Assembly (NCBI RefSeq): GCF_003259895.1
Contig: NZ_QLME01000001.1
Location: 58,152-122,151, forward strand
Reading direction: 5' to 3'
Source: Halanaerobium saccharolyticum
GTDB taxonomy: Bacteria > Bacillota > Halanaerobiia > Halanaerobiales > Halanaerobiaceae
Length of the DNA: 64,000 bases
Below, one piece after another: positions 58,893 through 64,000 of this stretch. Position 1 is the stretch's first letter; the number at the start of each line of letters is the position of its first letter. Position numbers and translations under genes: made by a program. A model generated the notes under the pieces. That model ran no database searches and was not told the DNA's origin. It was given only the letters and a program-made list of their open reading frames with translations.

Positions 58893-59060
58893 ATGGATGC
58901 TAAAAAAAGAGAAAGTTTAAAAGATGCGATGGCTATTTATGAGAAAAAAAGCAAAAATAAAAAATTGAAGTCTCCTTCTTCGACTAATATAAGAATTAAA
59001 CATGACATCTCTTTCAAAGAAAATGAACGGATTTTAAGAGAAGAAATATTAGCTAAATAA
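58893..59060 (+). CDS. Small basic protein
   Basis: A 55-residue protein (DAKKRESLKDAMAIYEKKSK, then KNKKLKSPSSTNIRIKHDIS, then FKENERILREEILAK) not resembling any family I know. It has a consensus promoter, AGGAG upstream of the ATG and a terminator after it, so it is a real, independently transcribed gene. The basic middle and acidic end suggest a small DNA-binding or antitoxin-type protein; that is inference. Confidence 0.65.
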   Translation: MDAKKRESLKDAMAIYEKKSKNKKLKSPSSTNIRIKHDISFKENERILREEILAK

Positions 59061-59068
59061 TAACTACA

Positions 59069-59090
59069 AGCCCTCATTAGAGGGTTTTTG
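59069..59090 (+). terminator. Terminator of the 58893 small gene
   Basis: AGCCCTC-ATTA-GAGGGTTTTTG. Same core as the terminator at 52258. Confidence 0.85.
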
Positions 59091-59207
59091 TTTTATAAAA
59101 AATAATAAACTCTGCAAATTGGAGAATTTCATCCTGAATTGGCCTAATAATAAAAATTAATTAGGTATCGAACATTCATGTCGCGGTACTTTAACAACCT
59201 TTTAAAG

Positions 59208-60341
59208 CTAATTATAATTATTAGGAATACTCAACCCATTCTTTTCTGCTGCTTTAAAAAATGCTTTTTTATACCACTGGATTCCTTGATAGTATTGATA
59301 CCAGTTGCTCTGCAGAAAATCATCAGCTAAATGTACCCCATTAACTATTCTTTTTTCAAAATCACAGTTAATGAAATCTTTAAAAGCTTCTTTTAACCAG
59401 ATATTATGATCATATTCAATAATATTTTGATCTGAAGAAGAAAACAGCCCCTTAGTAAGCATAAACTCTTTCCAGTCAGCTATTCGCTCCTCCTCAACTT
59501 TTCTAGCCGTAAGAATAGAATTAAATTCTGCACAATCTATTTCAACAGTTGAATCATCTCTATACTGTTCATTATTTTCTAAAAAATTCTCCAAAATATC
59601 TTTAATTTTTTTAAAGGCCTCAATAAACCTTTCATTATTCTTAACTCTGCTAACTTGATATTGACTTGAAAAGTTATCAGTTGCATCATATTCATATCGC
59701 CACTCTAAATAAGGAATATCAGGATAAGAATAAACCTGACCATGACCATAAGCTGGAACCACCGTATCCCTTTTCTGCTCTGAAACAAGGGGCAGAAATC
59801 TAACCCCTATTTGTTTCCAACTTTTTTCTTTTATTAACTCTAATATTTTGGACGGTATTTTATTGTTTTCTCTAACACCTTCTACATCATTTACCTTGCT
59901 GGCTATACCAGAAAAGCCCTGGTGAGAATAAGTATCTGCATAAGCATGGAGAGTAATCCCTAGTTTAATAGGATCAGCATTATTTACTGCTTCCTCAACT
60001 ATAGTTTCAATTATTTTAGATTCTTTTTTGCAGCGCATTTTTTTAGGAAAGTTTTTACCTTCACAGCCAGGGACAAAATGAAAAGCAGAAGTATTGGCTG
60101 TCATAGAAGAATAATTATATGTACTTAAATCCGAATAACTGTGACACGTAGCAGCATTAATAATTTCATCACCAAGTTGAGAAAGCAAATCGGAAGGGTT
60201 ATCAGCAGCAAGAGTAATTTTATTTACTTTGGCATCATCAACAAACTGAGAGGCATAAGCTATTTTGTGGGCAGTTTCCTTTTCTATTCCAACAGAACGG
60301 GCCATTGCCAGCAGAGCATAGTAATGAGCATCTTTTTTCAT
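59208..60341 (-). CDS. DUF6765-like protein, probable metal-dependent hydrolase
   Basis: A 377-residue cytoplasmic protein resembling the DUF6765 family. N-terminal YYALLAMARSVGIEKETAHK and IAYASQFVDD lead to a histidine/aspartate-rich half: ATCHSYSDLSTYN near 90, LGITLHAYADTYSHQGFSG near 150. These H/D clusters recall zinc-dependent phospholipase C-type folds, but no activity is established. Start at 60341 (ATG after GGGTG) rather than a GTG three codons upstream. A good promoter lies 120 bases upstream. Its C-terminal GLSIPNNYN is repeated in the remnant at 57742. Confidence 0.75.
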   Translation of the reverse strand: MKKDAHYYALLAMARSVGIEKETAHKIAYASQFVDDAKVNKITLAADNPSDLLSQLGDEIINAATCHSYSDLSTYNYSSMTANTSAFHFVPGCEGKNFPKKMRCKKESKIIETIVEEAVNNADPIKLGITLHAYADTYSHQGFSGIASKVNDVEGVRENNKIPSKILELIKEKSWKQIGVRFLPLVSEQKRDTVVPAYGHGQVYSYPDIPYLEWRYEYDATDNFSSQYQVSRVKNNERFIEAFKKIKDILENFLENNEQYRDDSTVEIDCAEFNSILTARKVEEERIADWKEFMLTKGLFSSSDQNIIEYDHNIWLKEAFKDFINCDFEKRIVNGVHLADDFLQSNWYQYYQGIQWYKKAFFKAAEKNGLSIPNNYN

Positions 60342-60458
60342 TAAAATCACCCTTAATTTTTATTTGATAGATTCTCGATTGGAATAACTGAAATATTTAC
60401 CTGGTTAAAGAAAGAATTTAAATTAGATTATTAGTTGTTTATTAATCTATCTACTCAA

Positions 60459-60487
60459 ATTATAATACATTTGTTCGTCTAATTCAA
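60459..60487 (-). promoter_or_regulatory. Promoter of the DUF6765-like gene
   Basis: Minus strand: -35 TTGAAT (60487-60482), 17-base spacer, -10 TATAAT (60464-60459). Confidence 0.75.
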
Positions 60488-60606
60488 GAAAATCCTTATA
60501 ATATATTTTTTATATACTAAAACACCAAAGAATTTTCTTCCAACTCTTTGCAAATTAATTGGTCAGCTATTAAAATAAAATTACAGTAAGTGAAAGAGGT
60601 GGTCTT

Positions 60607-60855
60607 ATGAATATAAATCTAGAAGATATTTTTGAAGTTGTCGAAGAACCAGAACACTCAAAAAATGTTTTATTAAGTTTTCAGGAAAAATATAATATTG
60701 ATTCAGAAGAGCTCTATCTATTCTATCAACAGAACGGAATTAATTATGAAGAATTACCTGCTACAGAAGATGATTTTAAATCATGGATTCACCATTTTAT
60801 TATCTTTAAAGAAAATGGTGGCGATCCCTGGGAATTAAAAGAATCGGATATCTGA
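60607..60855 (+). CDS. Small acidic protein of unknown function
   Basis: An 82-residue acidic protein (NLEDIFEVVEEPEHSKNVLL, YNIDSEELYLFYQQNGINYE, SWIHHFIIFKENGGDPWELK), soluble, with no signal peptide or cysteine. AAGAGGTGG precedes the ATG. It is divergent from the DUF6765-like gene and convergent with the PIN gene. Acidic small proteins of this size are often inhibitors or antitoxins, but no partner is evident. Confidence 0.65.
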   Translation: MNINLEDIFEVVEEPEHSKNVLLSFQEKYNIDSEELYLFYQQNGINYEELPATEDDFKSWIHHFIIFKENGGDPWELKESDI

Positions 60856-60944
60856 GAAGAAAATGCTAACTATCAGAACAAGGAGGAAAACTACTCTTCG
60901 AATTTTATGACTCCAGTGGGAGTAGTAATCTTATTATTTCTGTA

Positions 60945-61493
60945 TCAAATTTTATAATAAGTATATATTTCACTCTTTAAATAATTAGACAGATAACAGC
61001 TTGAATCTTCTGAAAATAGAAATTCTAAACAATCTTTAAGCTGACTAAATTCTATAATTCCATTTTCATAAGCAGAAATGATTATTCCAAGAGTGCCAGT
61101 AACTTTGATATCATAGTTTTTACAGATATCTCTAACTGGCTTATCATTACTTACTGCCAAAAGATCACCTTCACCAGCAATGGCAATAACAATTCTATCA
61201 TATTCAGATAATCTTTTAGCTGTATTATCATCTGAATCTTCAAGCTCAATAAAAATATTATATCCCAATTCACTCTCTATTGTGCCTTCAATAAATTTTA
61301 AGCTTCCTAAATCATCATAAATATTTTCATCTTCTAAAACAGGTGTTGGAATTTTTACTTTTTCAAATAACTGATTTAAAATAGAAATATAATCAAAGCT
61401 TAAGGCTGCTGTTATCTCCATAAAATCAGTTAGTATATTATTATCGACTACTATAGTTTCTCCTTTAAAGTTTTTAAGCCGTTCTGTATTCAT
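60945..61493 (-). CDS. PIN-domain toxin-like protein
   Basis: A 182-residue PIN-fold protein: first catalytic Asp17 in IVVDNNILTDFME, then LSEYDRIVIAIAGEGDLLAV (E/D ligands) and SNDKPVRDIC with the last acidic residue. PIN proteins are RNA-cutting toxins. It overlaps the upstream XRE/ImmA-IrrE gene by 20 bases, the arrangement of a toxin with its regulator-antitoxin. It is longer than most VapC proteins (about 130) because of a C-terminal helical extension. Confidence 0.75.
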   Translation of the reverse strand: MNTERLKNFKGETIVVDNNILTDFMEITAALSFDYISILNQLFEKVKIPTPVLEDENIYDDLGSLKFIEGTIESELGYNIFIELEDSDDNTAKRLSEYDRIVIAIAGEGDLLAVSNDKPVRDICKNYDIKVTGTLGIIISAYENGIIEFSQLKDCLEFLFSEDSSCYLSNYLKSEIYTYYKI

Positions 61494-62616
61494 AATTCTT
61501 CCATTTTTTAGCCAGTTTTCTCATTTCTAAAACTGAAATATTTAATACTTCTGCAGCCTTATTAATGGTTATTTCTTCTTTGATAACTAATTTTCTAACC
61601 AGAGCAAATAGCTTTTCATTTTTTCTTACATAATCTCTCGGTTCTGGTTCTTTTTTATCATATCCAGCTTCTTTGAGTTTTTTGAATAAAGCACCTAATA
61701 TTTTACCATTTATATAACCATATTTATTTAAAATCATGATCAGGGATTTTGCACTAACACCAAATTCTCTCTTCTTCTCAATAATCAGGTCCAGATCAAT
61801 ATATCCATCAAAATAATAATCATAATTTTTTAAAACTTTAGCAGGCACTAAAAATGCCATTGCAAAATGATCTGCTGCTTTTTCTCTTATATCTTTTATC
61901 CGAGTGTTAGCATATTTTAAGTCACTAATATCTTTACTGTATTGATCACGGTGAAGAATTAAGTGCCCTAATTCATGGACTGCAGAAAAGATTTTTCTTT
62001 CTTCGGGAATATCTCTGCTGTCATTGATAAAAATATAAGCACCTTTATCTTCAGAATAAGCAGAAACAGCATCTAAATTAGCATTTTTTATTTCCTGAGC
62101 AATTACATTAATATTATTTTCTTCAAAAAGAGTAAAGACATTGATATTTAATGCATCATCTACCCCCATATATCTTCTCTGTTTTTCTGCAATTTTATCT
62201 ATCGCGGTTTTTTCTTTTTCATTTAATTTATTACCTTCGATTTTTAGTTTATATTCTTCTGGTAAATAATCTTTTACTGGGTCATCACTCAGTTCTATAA
62301 TTTCATGATATAATTTAAATTTCTCTGCAATTTTATTTTTTAATTTGTCATCAAAATTATTTTCTGGATCATCGGCTCTAAACATAAATGATACTTTTTC
62401 TCTTTTTGATTTTTCGCTTAAAAAGAAATCAATCTCTTTATCAAAACATCTGGCTAATTTGTATAATTTGCCGCTGTCCATTACTCTTTCTCCATCTAAA
62501 TACTTTGCAAAAGTCTGTCTGGTAACCCCTATGATCTCTCCCATTTCAGTCTGGTTAAGGTTGAATTCATCCTGCAGCTCTTTTAAATTTTTAGCTATTA
62601 CTTCTGCCACTTTCAT
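61474..62616 (-). CDS. XRE regulator fused to ImmA/IrrE metallopeptidase
   Basis: A 380-residue protein with an N-terminal helix-turn-helix (about 5-65: LKELQDEFNLNQTEMGEIIG, VTRQTFAKYLDGERV) and a ImmA/IrrE-type zinc peptidase domain with HELGH at residues 214-218 (SAVHELGHLILHRD). In phage and toxin-antitoxin systems such proteins act as repressors that are inactivated by self-cleavage or that degrade a partner. It shares an operon with the PIN toxin. The promoter region holds repeats of TTAATGTTAA on both sides, suggesting autorepression. Confidence 0.85.
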   Translation of the reverse strand: MKVAEVIAKNLKELQDEFNLNQTEMGEIIGVTRQTFAKYLDGERVMDSGKLYKLARCFDKEIDFFLSEKSKREKVSFMFRADDPENNFDDKLKNKIAEKFKLYHEIIELSDDPVKDYLPEEYKLKIEGNKLNEKEKTAIDKIAEKQRRYMGVDDALNINVFTLFEENNINVIAQEIKNANLDAVSAYSEDKGAYIFINDSRDIPEERKIFSAVHELGHLILHRDQYSKDISDLKYANTRIKDIREKAADHFAMAFLVPAKVLKNYDYYFDGYIDLDLIIEKKREFGVSAKSLIMILNKYGYINGKILGALFKKLKEAGYDKKEPEPRDYVRKNEKLFALVRKLVIKEEITINKAAEVLNISVLEMRKLAKKWKNYEYRTA

Positions 62617-62631
62617 AATGGCACCTCCCCA

Positions 62632-62698
62632 TTAATGTTAATTTTATATAACTTCTATTGAAATATCAAAAATATATTTGTTATACTATATTAACATT
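62632..62698 (-). promoter_or_regulatory. Promoter and candidate operators of the XRE/ImmA-PIN operon
   Basis: Minus strand: -35 TTGATA (62669-62664), 17-base spacer, -10 TAAAAT (62646-62641). ATTAATGTTAAT (62632-62643) overlaps the -10 box, and an inverted copy TATTAACATTATAA (62686-62699) lies upstream of the -35 box. Confidence 0.65.
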
Positions 62699-62732
62699 AT
62701 AACACTAAATTCTGAAAAATGAAATGATTACT

Positions 62733-62758
62733 TAAAAAAACTCACCTATTACAGTGAG
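62733..62758 (-). terminator. Orphan minus-strand terminator-like hairpin
   Basis: Minus strand: CTCAC, 8-base loop, GTGAG, then seven T. It lies between divergent genes, so no transcript needing it is known. Similar in form to the hairpin at 6208-6240. Confidence 0.45.
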
Positions 62759-62789
62759 ATTAGAAATCAGACTAAATCTATCTTTACCT

Positions 62790-62845
62790 AATTTAGCCGA
62801 GAAAGCCTCGCTTATGTCAATGGGCGGGGATGAATCGGCTAATTT
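62790..62845 (+). mobile_element. Probable right-end/guide-RNA scaffold remnant of an IS200/IS605 element
   Basis: TTAGCCGA and TCGGCTAA form the outer arms of a hairpin whose inner part reads GAAAGCCTCGCTTATGTC and GGCGGGGATGAATCG. This resembles the 3' end of TnpB genes, where the omega-RNA scaffold ends. It lies upstream of, and in the same orientation as, the tnpB at 62973, so it is probably the leftover end of another copy. Confidence 0.45.
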
Positions 62846-62869
62846 ATAGTTGAAAAAGCTTTATATTTG

Positions 62870-62898
62870 TTGAACGTTTGTTCTTTTAATGGTATAAT
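62870..62898 (+). promoter_or_regulatory. Promoter of tnpB
   Basis: -35 TTGAAC (62870-62875), 17-base spacer, -10 TATAAT (62893-62898). AAAAAGGTG lies upstream of the ATG at 62973. Confidence 0.7.
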
Positions 62899-62972
62899 AT
62901 ACTTAGTAATAAAGTTTTTGCATTGGATTAAAATATCATTGATATTAATAATTAATGAAAAAGGTGTTTGAT

Positions 62973-64000
62973 ATGCAATTAACATATGTGCTGGAGTTAT
63001 TAAAACCAACTAAAAGAAAATATATTCTTAAATAACATTGCTGAAGTAGTTAAGAATCGTCAGGCTATTGCTGCCAAACTTAAAACAGGAGAAACTAAAT
63101 TGAGTTCTGCTGACTTTAGGAATATAAAACTACCTTCTGCTGTTAAAAATCAGAATATTAGGGAAGTTAAAGCTCTCTACAAACTATTCTTGAAATCTGG
63201 TTCTAATAAAGATAATATCGAATTCAAAGCTAACCAGCCTATTTGCTATAATAATCAAAATTATAAGATTGATCACCATATAATCTCAATTCCTCTTTAT
63301 ACTACTAAATGTCAGAGATTTGCCTTTCCTGTTAAGCAGACTGAAAGGTTTGAAGAGCTGCAGCAGTATATCGATAGTGGCTGTAAATTAGGTAAAGCCA
63401 GTCTCTTCTACAAGAGAGGTAAATGGTACTTTGCTGTAACAATTAAAATTGCTGTTAAAAAAACCAATAATTCTAATTTAATGGGAATTGACATAGGGCT
63501 TCGACAATTAGCAGTTGCCAGTGTTAAAAACTCTCAAGGTAAAGAGATTAGTCGTCAATTCCACAATGGTAAACAGGCAGGTTTTATCCGCAAAAAGTAT
63601 CGTATGTTAAGAAGAAAACTGGGTCAATCTAAAAAAGTTAAAGCTATTAAAAATATTTATGACAAAGAGCAGAGATGGATGACTGATTTAAACCATAAAA
63701 TTAGTCACCAACTTATTAATTTTGCTGTGCAAAAGAAAGTTGGGACTATAATTATGGAGAATCTAGAGAATATCCGAAATACTGCTAAGAGTCTTAATAG
63801 AGCAGATAGAAACATCCACAGCTGGACTTTTTATCAACTTCAACAATTTGTTGAATATAAAGCTGAATTAGCTGGGATTAAGGTAGAATATATAAACCCT
63901 AAATATACCTCCCAGAGTTGTTCTATATGCAATAAAATTAAGAAGTCTAATAGAAGAGCTAATTTATATTCTTGCGAGTGTGGTAATCATATCCACGCTG
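62973..64000 (+). pseudogene. tnpB: IS200/IS605-type TnpB, frameshifted and cut by the window end
   Basis: The ATG frame reads MQLTYVLELLKPTKRKYILK and stops at 63035. One base out of phase it continues for 320 residues to the window edge: NNIAEVVKNRQAIAAKL, then GIDIGLRQLAVASVKN (first RuvC Asp), IIMENLENIRN (second RuvC acidic residue) and the zinc finger CSICNKIKKSNRRANLYSCE. The third RuvC Asp would lie just beyond the edge. The extra T in the AAAATATAT stretch near 63020 breaks the frame. TnpB is the RNA-guided nuclease of these elements; no TnpA gene is in the window. Decay or a sequencing error. Confidence 0.75.

Noticed and set aside
59163-59190. Small hairpin with GAACATT/GTCGCG resembling part of the 49269 palindrome
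   Set aside because: Only about seven bases are alike and the order of parts differs, so I do not call it a copy.
1-64000. CRISPR arrays, rRNA and tRNA genes
   Set aside because: No regularly spaced direct repeats and no recognisable rRNA segment or tRNA cloverleaf were seen on reading; an automated scan would be more sensitive.

Overview
The window is AT-rich (about one third G+C by eye) and comes from a fermentative, low-GC, Gram-positive-type anaerobe. Gene content (phosphotransferase systems, several binding-protein-dependent sugar transporters without their own ATPase, an Old-Yellow-Enzyme iron-sulfur flavoprotein, YvrJ, C_GCAxxG_C_C) and codon use point to Clostridia or Halanaerobiales; Halanaerobium is my best guess, by inference only. 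No rRNA, tRNA or CRISPR array was seen.

Layout. Positions 1-6068 (minus): a PRD-type activator drives an ascorbate-family PTS (IIA, IIB, IIC) with a phosphotriesterase-like and a creatininase-like hydrolase; an activator-like palindrome sits just upstream of a good promoter. 6416-8742: a secreted CE1-like esterase convergent with a secreted protein of unknown function. 9116-13230: an M20 amidohydrolase with two membrane proteins (DUF3100-like pair) and a LysR regulator. 13317-17005: iron alcohol dehydrogenase, C_GCAxxG_C_C protein and Fe-S flavoenzyme. 17271-41291: a sugar-catabolism block of three ABC operons. One carries GH78, a mannonate dehydratase-like enzyme, a zinc dehydrogenase and a glucuronate isomerase (rhamnosyl-uronate use). 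One carries a GH38 alpha-mannosidase and sits beside a GntR/LacI regulator whose own promoter has three ACCAGTGGT sites. One carries a GH1-like glycosidase and a GntR/LacI regulator with three GGTAATTACC operators shared between operon and regulator. No transporter ATPase is encoded here, so a shared one elsewhere is inferred.

41402-52826 is accessory DNA: a subtilase plus AAA+ ATPase pair resembling the IetAS anti-phage system, a large KGGVGR (ParA/MinD-like) ATPase, a row of resistance-type genes (GNAT, MccF-like peptidase, a frameshifted Vat/CatB-like acetyltransferase) separated by palindromic non-coding DNA, a SEC-C protein, an AbrB/RelE toxin-antitoxin pair and a coiled-coil protein with a paralogue at 17271. 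52954-54828 is a polysaccharide nucleotide-sugar dehydratase. 55117-57019 is a three-gene phage-type replication remnant. 57062-60855 holds small, membrane and decaying genes. 60945-62616 is a PIN toxin with an XRE/ImmA-IrrE partner, and the window ends in a frameshifted IS200/IS605-type TnpB preceded by what looks like an orphan element end.

The most unusual features are the IetAS-like/KGGVGR island, the roughly 500-base structured leader of the GH78 operon with a stop-interrupted small ORF and a terminator, an exact 50-bp terminator repeat present twice, and the palindromic spacers among the resistance-type genes.
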